NCBI GenBank assembly: GCA_016290775.1 | Contig: JAEEVF010000002.1 | Coordinates: 62,001 to 126,000 of the forward strand | DNA length: 64,000 bases | Reading direction: 5' to 3' | DNA from: Acetatifactor sp. | GTDB lineage: Bacteria; Bacillota; Clostridia; Lachnospirales; Lachnospiraceae | In this document: one piece after another, positions 33,596 to 41,680 of the stretch | Layout of the letters: every line of letters begins with the position of its first letter | Numbering within the stretch: position 1 is the first letter of the stretch | Position numbers and translations under genes: made by a program | The notes under the pieces: model-generated | The model's database searches: none | The model's input: only the letters and a program-made list of their open reading frames with translations | What the model was told of the DNA's origin: nothing

Positions 33596-33937
33596 CGCCC
33601 CTCGAGATTGCAACTAATCAAAATACTTACGAATGGACGAAGCCTAACGACTTAGGCTCTTATTTGCGAGTAGTACGGTTTTTAGGCACTTGGCCGGGAA
33701 CTGGCCAATCAAAGCCTTGGCGTTCCGGGAACTCGAGTGCGGGCCGGGTGACCTTCTTGAAACAATTAGCCAGCAGCACTTAGCGAGCCAAGGCCGTCGC
33801 GGGCACGGGCTTTGCCCGCGATCCCGAACAACGTGAGGGACGTGCCGTAGGCACGCTCCGATAAGCCGCAGACAAAAATTTGAAATTTTTGGCAAGGCTT
33901 CGCCTGAGGGCCGCAGGGGAGCTTAGTGCAGTCTGAG
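33596..33937. other. Intergenic stretch with many hairpins and a second copy of element 5's left part
   Basis: No gene is supported here. Hairpins include AGCCTAA-CGA-CTTAGGCT (about 33641-33658), TTGGCC/GGCCAA (33690-33708) and GCCTTGGC with GCCAAGGC as a wider closing stem (33714-33721 with 33787-33794). At 33799-33862, GGGCTTTGCCC, GATCCCGAA, GAGGGACGTGCCG and AGGCACGC repeat, in opposite orientation, the order found at 33395-33455. The two copies therefore flank about 340 bases as diverged inverted repeats. Confidence 0.55.
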
Positions 33938-34195
33938 CCGTTTCAAGAGGGCTCGCCCGGCCCAAGCGAGTTGGCAAAAGACATTGTCAGAAAAATAAAT
34001 CCGTTCCAAGGAGTGGGACGTATCCGAGCGGCACGGGGCAACGCAAATCCGTTTCAAGAGGGTACGCCCGGCCCAAGCGAGTTGGCAAAAGACATTGTCA
34101 GAAAAATAAATCCGTTCCAAGGAGTGGGACGTATCCGAGCGGCACGGGGCAACGCAAATCCGTTTCAAGAGGGCTCGCCCGGCCCAAGCGAGTTG
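33938..34195. repeat. 111-bp tandem repeat, about 2.3 copies
   Basis: Units start at 33938, 34049 and 34160 with CCGTTTCAAGAGGG, are nearly identical, and end in a partial copy directly before the GH39-GH43 gene. Each holds the hairpin CTCGC-N9-GCGAG, an AT-rich stretch and ACGTATCCGAGCGGCACGG. Because 111 is a multiple of three, the repeat is open in frames on both strands, but no ribosome site or codon preference supports a protein. Confidence 0.92.
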
Positions 34196-34239
34196 GCGAA
34201 ATAATATACTATACATACAAAACAGGGGAGAGACGAAGC

Positions 34240-37200
34240 ATGAACATCAACGTTAAGATCGGCGATCGGGCCTACTTCCACAATCAGGTGGACTATTGCA
34301 TTGGCACTGGCCGGATGGGGCTGGCGCTCCATAAGGAATATCATGATCAGCTGAAGATGGCGCAGGATTACATCGGGTTTCAGCATATCCGCGGCCATGG
34401 TCTGTTCTGCGACGACATGGGAATTTATCAGCAGCACAAGGAGAATTTCTGGGATCCGAACAGTCCCTATGAGGTGGAATATAACTTCACCTACCTGGAC
34501 CGCGTGATGGACGATTACCGCTCCATGGGGCTAAAGCCCTTTCTGGAGCTGGGCTTCATGCCTTACAAGATGGCCAGCGGTACCCAGACAATCTTCTACT
34601 GGAAGGGCAATACGACGCCTCCGAAGGACTATGAAGATTGGAAGAAGATGGTGCAGGCACTGCTGCGCCATTTGATCGAAAGATACGGTGAGGAAGCATA
34701 TACTTTCCCCATCGAGGTTTGGAACGAGCCCAATCTGCCCGGCTTCTGGTACAAGGCAGACATGGACGAGTATTTCAAGCTTTTCAAAGAGAGCTTCTAC
34801 GCCATCAAGGAAGTGAACAAGCGTTTCCGCGTCGGCGGGCCTGCGGTCTGCGGCGGCACGGACGAGAAGTGGATCGGCGCGTTCATGGAATTCTGTCATA
34901 AGAATAAGATCCCGGTGGATTTCGTGACGAGGCATCATTACACCACGGAGCTGCCGGAGCGCGACGGACACTACGGCTATGCGGAGCTGATGAACGAGGA
35001 AGATGGCTTCGCAAACCTGAAGACCACCCGCGACATTATCGACAAATACAAGGAATATAAGGGCCTGGAGATTCATATTACGGAGTATAACACCTCCTAC
35101 ATCCCGAACTGCCCGCTGCACGACACCAACCAGAACGCGGCTTACATCGCAAAGCAGCTCTCGCGCCTGGGTGACGGCAACGAGTCTTATTCCTATTGGA
35201 CGTTTGGCGACGTGTTTGAGGAGCAGGGCATTCCGTTCACGCCGTTCCACGGCGGATTCGGCCTGATCGCAAACGGATGCATCCCCAAACCGACCTTCTG
35301 GACCTTTGTGTTCTTCAAGAATTTGAAGCGCGAGGAAGGCGAGTGTATCTTCAAAAATGACAATGCTGTCATAATGAAGATGAAGGACGGGTCGCTCCGC
35401 GGCGTTCTTTGGAATGATACGAGAAATCGCGCCGGCAAGGACTTTACCATGCACCTTTCGCTTGAGACCGAGGCGGGAGAATATTGCATTTTGACGAAGC
35501 GTGTGGACGAGGATACCTGCAATCCTTTGAAGGTTTGGCATGACCTTGGCGAACCCGCGAACCCTGATGCGGCAACGACGGAGCTCATCAAGAGCGCGGC
35601 TTGGCCGTTTGTGAGGACGGTGAGAAGGAAGACGACGGGAAACGTGCCAAAAAGAACCGTCCCCAGTGGCACAAACGTGCCAAAAAGAACCGTCCCCGTT
35701 GGCACGTTGGAGTTTGACGTGGTGCTGAAGGAGAATGCGGTGGTTTACTTTGAGGCGACTTGTGCGCCCGTGAAGTCGGACCGCGGCTATCATTATGAGC
35801 ACGTGACGCAGCAGGGGAGCATCAATCCGCTGACGAAGTTGGATTACCCCGATCCTGACGTGATCCGCGTGGGCGACACCTATTACATGGTGAGTACGAC
35901 GATGTACTATATGCCCGGATGTGAGATCCTTAGGTCTTATGATCTGGTACATTGGGAGCATTGCACCTATGTTTACGATCGTCTGGATTCCACGCCGGGC
36001 CAGCGCCTTGAGGGCGAGGAGAACATCTACGGTCAGGGCATGTGGGCGGCTTCGATCCGTTATCACAAGGGCACGTTCTACGTGATCTTCGTTGCGAACG
36101 ACACGCACAAGACCTATCTCTACAAGGCAAAGAGCATTGACGGACCTTGGACGAAGAGCGAGATCAAGGGATTCTTCCATGACAATTCCCTGCTGTTTGA
36201 TGATGACGGCAGAGTGTACATTGTCTCCGGCAACCGCGAGATCCATCTGACGGAGCTGAATGCGAACCTCACGGGGCCGAAGAAGGGCGGACTTGACAAG
36301 ATCATCCTTAAGGACCGCGACGACGCGTACCTTGGCTATGAGGGCGCGCATATGTATAAGATCAACGGGAAGTACTATAGCTTCTTCATTCACATACCCA
36401 GGGAGACCGGGCGTCGCACCGAGGCTTGCTTTATGGCAGATTCGATCGACGGCGAGTGGACCGGCGGCGACGTGATGGGCGATGACAGAGGGTACCTTGG
36501 CAGCGGCTGCGCGCAGGGCGGCATTGTTGACACGCCTGACGGAAAATGGTATTCCATCGTTTTCCAGGACAGCGGCGCAGTGGGGAGACTCCCCATTCTG
36601 ATGCCCGTCATTTGGAATCAGGAGACTGGAATGCCCGAGTTTGGCTTCCGCGGAAAGGCACCGCTCATCTTCAAGACGCCCGCGGAGAAGCCGGGATATG
36701 CTTACGAGCCGCTGGTTGGCTGTGATGACTTCAAGGACAAGGGCACGGCGGATGATGCGGAATATGCAAGAAAGCATGCAAGCTTCGGCTTCAAGAGCCG
36801 TTGGCAGTTCAACCATGAGCCCGATCTTGCGCTTGTGAAGCGCAATGTTTCCAAGGGCATCGTGACCATTACCACGGATAAGATCTGCAAGAATCTTGTG
36901 CAGGCAAAGAACGTGCTGACGCAAAGGACCATGTTCCCCGGCGCGGCGGCAGAGGTTTTGGTGAATGGCTCATCCCTGAAGGAAGGGGACTACGCAGGCC
37001 TTGCCCTGATGGAGAGTGCATATGCATTCGTCGCGCTGACCAAGAGAAATGGCGAGCTTTATGTCGTGATGAAGAATCGCAAGGCGCCGGAAGGCCTTTG
37101 GGGCGAGCGTCATGACGTGGAATCCGGCGATGAGTGGGCAGCCGTGAAGGTGACGCCTTCCATGATGGTTTCCTATGGCGGAAAGGACGGTTTTGTAAGG

Positions 37201-37434
37201 CTTCGCTTCGAGACCGACTTTGCGTACATGAAGGATGAGGCACAAGGCTACTTCGCCGATGGCGACGCAAGGACGACGATCGGACCCGTGTCCAAGCTTC
37301 GTTTCAAGCTGGATCACTTTACCGGCGTTCGCTTCGGACTCTTTGTCTTCAGTACCGAAAAGACCGGCGGATCCGCAAGCTTCGCAGATTTCGTATACCA
37401 GACGAAGGTGGACGGCGCCTGGGAAAAGTTTTGA
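34240..37434 (+). CDS. Bifunctional glycoside hydrolase: GH39 fused to GH43 with C-terminal xylosidase-type beta-sandwich
   Basis: A 1064-residue protein without signal peptide, so cytoplasmic. Residues about 1-450 form a GH39 beta-xylosidase-like barrel with acid/base Glu in VWNEPNLPGFW (about 160-170) and nucleophile Glu in IHITEYNTSY (about 280). After a linker a GH43 propeller (about 530-830) shows YPDPDVIRVGDTYYMVSTT, NSLLFDDDGRVYIVSG and YLGYEGAHMYK. The tail (about 830-1064) resembles the concanavalin-like domain closing many GH43 xylosidases. Each domain pair often occurs as separate genes; one chain could debranch and shorten xylo-oligosaccharides together. The linker holds two copies of a palindromic 33-bp repeat coding NVPKRTVPxGT. 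AGGGGAGAG supports the start. Confidence 0.87.
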   Translation: MNINVKIGDRAYFHNQVDYCIGTGRMGLALHKEYHDQLKMAQDYIGFQHIRGHGLFCDDMGIYQQHKENFWDPNSPYEVEYNFTYLDRVMDDYRSMGLKPFLELGFMPYKMASGTQTIFYWKGNTTPPKDYEDWKKMVQALLRHLIERYGEEAYTFPIEVWNEPNLPGFWYKADMDEYFKLFKESFYAIKEVNKRFRVGGPAVCGGTDEKWIGAFMEFCHKNKIPVDFVTRHHYTTELPERDGHYGYAELMNEEDGFANLKTTRDIIDKYKEYKGLEIHITEYNTSYIPNCPLHDTNQNAAYIAKQLSRLGDGNESYSYWTFGDVFEEQGIPFTPFHGGFGLIANGCIPKPTFWTFVFFKNLKREEGECIFKNDNAVIMKMKDGSLRGVLWNDTRNRAGKDFTMHLSLETEAGEYCILTKRVDEDTCNPLKVWHDLGEPANPDAATTELIKSAAWPFVRTVRRKTTGNVPKRTVPSGTNVPKRTVPVGTLEFDVVLKENAVVYFEATCAPVKSDRGYHYEHVTQQGSINPLTKLDYPDPDVIRVGDTYYMVSTTMYYMPGCEILRSYDLVHWEHCTYVYDRLDSTPGQRLEGEENIYGQGMWAASIRYHKGTFYVIFVANDTHKTYLYKAKSIDGPWTKSEIKGFFHDNSLLFDDDGRVYIVSGNREIHLTELNANLTGPKKGGLDKIILKDRDDAYLGYEGAHMYKINGKYYSFFIHIPRETGRRTEACFMADSIDGEWTGGDVMGDDRGYLGSGCAQGGIVDTPDGKWYSIVFQDSGAVGRLPILMPVIWNQETGMPEFGFRGKAPLIFKTPAEKPGYAYEPLVGCDDFKDKGTADDAEYARKHASFGFKSRWQFNHEPDLALVKRNVSKGIVTITTDKICKNLVQAKNVLTQRTMFPGAAAEVLVNGSSLKEGDYAGLALMESAYAFVALTKRNGELYVVMKNRKAPEGLWGERHDVESGDEWAAVKVTPSMMVSYGGKDGFVRLRFETDFAYMKDEAQGYFADGDARTTIGPVSKLRFKLDHFTGVRFGLFVFSTEKTGGSASFADFVYQTKVDGAWEKF
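35641..35706 (+). repeat. Two in-frame copies of a 33-bp palindromic repeat inside the GH39-GH43 gene
   Basis: Each copy runs AACGTGCCAAAAAGAACCGT, then CCCC and a GTTGGCAC-like end; GTGCCA and TGGCAC are its inverted arms. Copies lie at 35641-35673 and 35674-35706 and code 11 residues each (NVPKRTVP-S/V-GT). They sit exactly in the linker between the two catalytic domains. This type of GTGCC...GGCAC sequence looks like a mobile intergenic repeat rather than a protein motif. Confidence 0.8.
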
Positions 37435-37454
37435 TAAGGTAACTTAAAGGCCGC

Positions 37455-37492
37455 GGAAAGCTTTGAAACACCTGTTTCAGGGCTTTCCTTTT
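37455..37492 (+). terminator. Rho-independent terminator after the GH39-GH43 gene
   Basis: Stem GGAAAGC-TTTGAAACA / TGTTTCAGG-GCTTTCC around a short loop, followed by TTTTGG, 21 bases behind the stop codon. Confidence 0.7.
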
Positions 37493-37519
37493 GGCTGTTA
37501 AGGGCATAAGGAGCAAGTG

Positions 37520-37885
37520 GGTTTGACCACAAACACAGCAAGACGAAAATGGGTCAAAGAAAAGCCCCTTGAGACTTGACCACAAAAGAAGAAAAGTGGA
37601 AATGAGTCAAAGAAAAGGCACATGAGACTTGACTGCAAAAGAAGAAAAGTGGAAATGAGTCAAAGAAAAGGCACATGAGACTTGACCACAAAAGAAGAAA
37701 AGTGGAAATGAGTCAAAGAAAAGGCACATGAGACTTGACCACAAAAGAAGAAAAGTGGAAATGAGTCAAAGAAAGGGCACATGAGACTTGACTGCAAACA
37801 AGTAAAACTGAAAATGGGTCAAAGTGAAGATATTTTCGGCTTGATTGCGGAAGAGGAAAAGTGAAATGCAGTCAAAAAGATGAGG
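37520..37885. repeat. 53-bp-period hairpin array before the GH95 gene, about seven units
   Basis: Units start at 37520, 37573, 37626, 37679, 37732, 37785 and 37838, exactly 53 bases apart. The central four are almost identical. Each begins GACTTGACCACAAAAGAAG and contains GTGGAAATGAGTCAAAG; TTGAC and GTCAA, and inside them CAC and GTG, form nested inverted arms around a purine-rich centre. The outer units are diverged, and the last one runs into the ribosome site of the GH95 gene. The design resembles the 63-bp array at 31063-31490 although the arm sequence differs. Confidence 0.9.
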
Positions 37886-37902
37886 AAGGAGACCGCCAGC
37901 AG

Positions 37903-40497
37903 ATGAGAGAGTTGTGGTATCGGCAGCCTGCCAAGGTTTGGGAGGAAGCGCTGCCGCTTGGAAACGGCCGGATCGGCGCGATGGTGTTCGGAAATATTGA
38001 AAATGAGCGGATCCAGGTCAATGAGGAGAGCATCTGGTACGGCGGAAAGAAGGATCGTATCAATCCCGATGCGAAGGAAAACCTTCCGAAGATCCGCGAG
38101 CTCATCCAGGAAGGGCATATCAGTGCGGCGCAGGATCTGATGGCCGCTACCATGACGGGGTGCCCCGCGAGCCAGAACCCTTATCAGACCCTGGGCGACC
38201 TCAAGCTGTATTTTCAGCATCAGGGCGTGAAGAAGGAGGGGGCGGAGTCGCCCGACATGACGCCGCCTTCGCTGGAACCTGCAGAGCTTAAGTATCGCAG
38301 AAGCCTTTCCCTTTCTGAGGGGATCTGTCGCACGGAATATGCGCTCGCCGGCGTGAAGTATGTCCGCGAGTGTTTTATTTCCAAGCCTGCGGATTGCATG
38401 ATCCTACGGATCGCGGCTTCCGAGCCCGGAAGGATTTCCTTTACGCTCAAGCAGGAGAGAGGGCATTTCTTCAAGGGCGTCGGGAAGGTTTATGGTGCGG
38501 CGGGCGAACTGACGGCGGGTGAACTGACGGCGGGCGAACTGACGGCGGCCGATGGCGCATCAGCAGATGCAGGCGCACGCGAGGCGAACGGCGTCATGCT
38601 GTACGGGCGGCCGGGCGAGGACGGCAATGCCTTCGTGATGATGACAAAGTGTAATGTAAAAGGCGGCGTGCGGAAGGTGCTTGGCGAGGGCCTGATCGTG
38701 GAAGGTGCGGACGAGGCGATCCTTGTCTTTGGCGTACAAACGCAGTATCGGCATACGGGCGCGACCTATGAGGAGCTTGAAAAGTTCCTGAATGATCAGC
38801 TAGAACAGGTGTTGCAGCAGGACTATGAAGCTTTGCGTGCGGCGCACATAGCGGACCATAAGTCCCTGTTTGACCGCGTGGAGTTAAAGCTTTATGGAGA
38901 AGATGACACCGCGGGAACCATTGGTTGTGACGAGGATGGAAGCGGTGCGATCACTGAGGCATGTCATGGAAATTGCGACAGAGCCGTCACAAACTCCCTC
39001 CCCACGGACGAGAGGCTTGCGCGGGTGCAGGCGGGCGAGACGGATCTTGGCCTGGAGGAGCTTTTGTTTGACTATGGGCGGTATCTCATGATCGCGGGCT
39101 CGAGGCCCGGCGGTCTTCCGTTGACGCTCCAGGGGCTTTGGAACAAGGATTTCACGCCGCCCTGGGAGTCGAAATATACCATTAACATCAATCTGGAAAT
39201 GAATTATTGGCCTGCGGAGGTCTGCAATCTGTCGGAATGTCATCTGCCGTTGGTGGAACTCCTTAAGAAGATGCGGACCGACGGGCGCAAGGTGGCACGC
39301 GAGATGTATGGCTGCCGCGGGTTTGTGGCACACCACAACACGGACATGCATGGGGACTGCGCGCCGCAGGATCTTTGGATCCCGGCGACCTATTGGCCCA
39401 TGGGCGCAGCCTGGCTTGCAACGCACCTTTGGACGCATTATGAATACACGAAAGACCTGGATTTCCTGAAGGAGGCCTTTCCCGTGATGGCGGAGGCGGC
39501 GCTTTATTTTGTGGACGCCCTGCAGTCTTGGGGAGACTATTATGTAACAAACCCGTCATGTTCACCGGAGAATACCTACATTCTGCCAAACGGTGACAGA
39601 GGTTGCGTTTGTTTGGGCCCCACCATGGATAACCAGATCCTGCGAGATCTCTTCGAGGACTGCCTGAAGGCATACGCAATCTTAGGCGGACGGGACGAAG
39701 CCAGCGCGCAGGCAACAACTGGAGCTGGCGCAGATGCCAAGCAGGCCAGCGCGCCCATAAAGCTCGCCCCCACCCTAGAGCAGGAAATCCTTTCTCAGAT
39801 CCCGGATTGCGGCGCCATTGCAGGGCTGATGTGTGAGATCACGGACCGCCTATCAAAGCTTCCGCCGACGAAGATCGGCTCCGACGGACGCATTATGGAA
39901 TGGCTGGAGGAATATGAGGAGCTGGAGCCGGGGCATCGTCACGTATCGCAGCTTTACGGCCTTTATCCTTCTGATCAGATCACTGCGGACGGAACGCCGG
40001 AGCTCGCGGCCGCGGCGCTAAGGACCCTGGAGGCGAGACTTGCAAGCGGCGGAGGCCATACGGGCTGGAGCCGCGCGTGGATCATGAACCATTATGCAAA
40101 GCTTTGGGACGGAGAGGAAGCGCATGAGCACTTGCAAAAGCTCCTTGCGCAGTCCACTTATCCGAACCTGTTTGACAGGCATCCGCCCTTCCAGATCGAC
40201 GGGAACTTTGGCGCCACCGCAGCGATCGCGCAGATGCTGGTGCAGAGCAGCGAAGGGCGCGTGGTGCTTCTTCCGGCCCTGCCAAAGGCGTGGAAGAGCG
40301 GGAGCGTTAAGGGCCTTCGTCTGGTGGGCAATGCCGAGATCGATCTTGCCTGGAAGGACGGGGAAATTACGTCCTGTGAGATCAAATGTGACGGAGAAGA
40401 GTTCCGCGCTTCGGTAAGATATGCTGCAAATTCTCAAATGATAGCCCTTAAAAAGGGCGAAAAATCGGCATTTTTGCCACTAAAATCGGCAATGTAA
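37903..40497 (+). CDS. GH95 family alpha-L-fucosidase-like glycoside hydrolase
   Basis: An 864-residue enzyme without signal peptide. The N-terminal beta-sandwich opens with [27 protein letters not shown], a GH95 hallmark. The (alpha/alpha)6 domain shows [18 protein letters not shown] with the catalytic-site Asn pair, [40 protein letters not shown] and [15 protein letters not shown] with the active-site Asp. GH95 enzymes remove terminal 1,2-linked fucose or L-galactose, as in xyloglucan or host glycans. Two low-complexity inserts are notable: a GELTA triplet repeat near residue 205 and an Ala/Gly/Thr-rich stretch near 605. The start at 37903 follows GGAAGGAG, and the family's usual start is there; a GTG at 37861 would read through array sequence. 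Confidence 0.88.
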   Translation: MRELWYRQPAKVWEEALPLGNGRIGAMVFGNIENERIQVNEESIWYGGKKDRINPDAKENLPKIRELIQEGHISAAQDLMAATMTGCPASQNPYQTLGDLKLYFQHQGVKKEGAESPDMTPPSLEPAELKYRRSLSLSEGICRTEYALAGVKYVRECFISKPADCMILRIAASEPGRISFTLKQERGHFFKGVGKVYGAAGELTAGELTAGELTAADGASADAGAREANGVMLYGRPGEDGNAFVMMTKCNVKGGVRKVLGEGLIVEGADEAILVFGVQTQYRHTGATYEELEKFLNDQLEQVLQQDYEALRAAHIADHKSLFDRVELKLYGEDDTAGTIGCDEDGSGAITEACHGNCDRAVTNSLPTDERLARVQAGETDLGLEELLFDYGRYLMIAGSRPGGLPLTLQGLWNKDFTPPWESKYTININLEMNYWPAEVCNLSECHLPLVELLKKMRTDGRKVAREMYGCRGFVAHHNTDMHGDCAPQDLWIPATYWPMGAAWLATHLWTHYEYTKDLDFLKEAFPVMAEAALYFVDALQSWGDYYVTNPSCSPENTYILPNGDRGCVCLGPTMDNQILRDLFEDCLKAYAILGGRDEASAQATTGAGADAKQASAPIKLAPTLEQEILSQIPDCGAIAGLMCEITDRLSKLPPTKIGSDGRIMEWLEEYEELEPGHRHVSQLYGLYPSDQITADGTPELAAAALRTLEARLASGGGHTGWSRAWIMNHYAKLWDGEEAHEHLQKLLAQSTYPNLFDRHPPFQIDGNFGATAAIAQMLVQSSEGRVVLLPALPKAWKSGSVKGLRLVGNAEIDLAWKDGEITSCEIKCDGEEFRASVRYAANSQMIALKKGEKSAFLPLKSAM
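38503..38547 (+). repeat. 15-bp coding microsatellite, three copies, in the GH95 gene
   Basis: GGCGAACTGACGGCG is repeated three times in frame (38503, 38518, 38533) and codes GELTA units. The middle copy has one change (GGTGAA). It sits in a surface insert of the N-terminal domain. Confidence 0.9.
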
Positions 40498-40582
40498 GCA
40501 AGAAACGTCAAAAAAACAGCACAATATGAAAAGCAAATCAGCATGGAAAATTGTAGAATAGTAATGTTTGGGAGGAATTTCC

Positions 40583-41680
40583 ATGTATAGACTGAAGAAA
40601 AGAATGAAGACGAAAACGTTATTTTTGGCTGCGGGTCTTGCCTTGACCGTGGCCTTTTCGGGTTGTACCCAAGGAGTGGAAGAAGAGGAGAATCGCGTGA
40701 TCGTGGAGCAGGAAGCGCCCGAGGTGGATTACAAGCTCGCGGCCGTGGTCCGCGGCGACGTGATCAGCAGCACGCCGCTTCGTTGCACTTACACGCAGTA
40801 TAACGGCGCAAACCTTTCCTTCCCCGTCAGCGGAAAGCTGGTTTCGAAGGTATATGTCAAGGACGGCGACACGGTGGCGCGCGGCACGCTTCTTGCGGAG
40901 CTCTCCGGAGGAAGCCGTGAGGACGAGATCGAACAACTGGAGTATCAGATCGCCCGCAACGAGATGCTTCTTGCGCAGATCGACGACAATGAGAATTATG
41001 AGATTTCCAGAAGGTGGCTGGTTCGGATCTACGGCCGCGGCATGGATCAGACGGGTGACATTGAAAACCTGCAGGCGCAGAACAACCTTCAGCGTCAGGA
41101 TTATACGGACGCCATCAGCCTGGATCAAAGGCAGCTCGACCAGATCAAGCGGGAGGTTCGCCAAAGTAAGCTCTATGCGCCCTTTGAGGGAACCGTCTCC
41201 ATCGTGAAAAAGAATCTGGAGGGTTCCACCTCCGTGCGTGACGAGGTGGTCATGCAGGTCAAGGATAATTCAGAGTGCTTCTTCTCCACGAAGATCATGA
41301 CTAATCGTGATGCCGTGAAGGAGGGCCAGCAGCTTGAGATGAGCGTGGTGAGCGGCCCCGGCAAGGGCACTTACCTGGTGGAGCCTTATCACATGGATGA
41401 GTGGACGGATCAGATGTTCTTCTCCATCGCGGAAGGCGGGGAAGGCGTGATCTTCAACACGGGAGATACCGGAACCGTGACATTGATCCTGGATACAAGG
41501 ACAAACGTGCTTACGCTTCCCATTGAAGCCGTGCATGATGCGGACGGCAAGTGGTACGTCTACGTGGCAAATGATGAAGGAACTCGTGAAGTAAAGTGGA
41601 TCGAGGTAGGACTTACGGGCGGCGGATTCGCAGAGATCGTAAGCGGTCTGGAAGAAGGGGAAAAGGTTATTCTGAGATGA
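40583..41680 (+). CDS. HlyD/MacA-like efflux adaptor lipoprotein
   Basis: A 365-residue exported lipoprotein: signal peptide with lipobox AFSGC (Cys 28). The body follows a membrane-fusion-protein plan: a lipoyl/barrel-sandwich half (about 60-110, LSFPVSGKLVSKVYVKDGDTVARGTLLAEL), a short helical hairpin with coiled-coil character (about 115-195, IEQLEYQIARNEMLL and NLQRQDYTDAISLDQ), the second barrel half (SKLYAPFEGTVSIVKKNLEG) and a beta-barrel domain. The end LPIEAVHDADGKWYVYVAN through GLEEGEKVILR is typical of the family. The start at 40583 follows GGGAGG. It heads a five-gene unit and overlaps the next gene by ATGA. In a Gram-positive cell it would extend the ABC permease outward. Confidence 0.85.
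   Translation: MYRLKKRMKTKTLFLAAGLALTVAFSGCTQGVEEEENRVIVEQEAPEVDYKLAAVVRGDVISSTPLRCTYTQYNGANLSFPVSGKLVSKVYVKDGDTVARGTLLAELSGGSREDEIEQLEYQIARNEMLLAQIDDNENYEISRRWLVRIYGRGMDQTGDIENLQAQNNLQRQDYTDAISLDQRQLDQIKREVRQSKLYAPFEGTVSIVKKNLEGSTSVRDEVVMQVKDNSECFFSTKIMTNRDAVKEGQQLEMSVVSGPGKGTYLVEPYHMDEWTDQMFFSIAEGGEGVIFNTGDTGTVTLILDTRTNVLTLPIEAVHDADGKWYVYVANDEGTREVKWIEVGLTGGGFAEIVSGLEEGEKVILR

Noticed and set aside
33923..34216. Protein-coding genes on either strand through the 111-bp repeat
   Set aside because: The unit length is a multiple of three, which keeps frames open on both strands; there is no ribosome site and no family resemblance.
34531..36924. Very long minus-strand open frame opposite the GH39-GH43 gene
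   Set aside because: Shadow caused by the codon bias of the real gene; no ribosome site or domain.
37520..37885. CRISPR array
   Set aside because: Whole 53-bp units, including would-be spacers, are nearly identical, so it is a tandem repeat and not repeat-spacer sequence.
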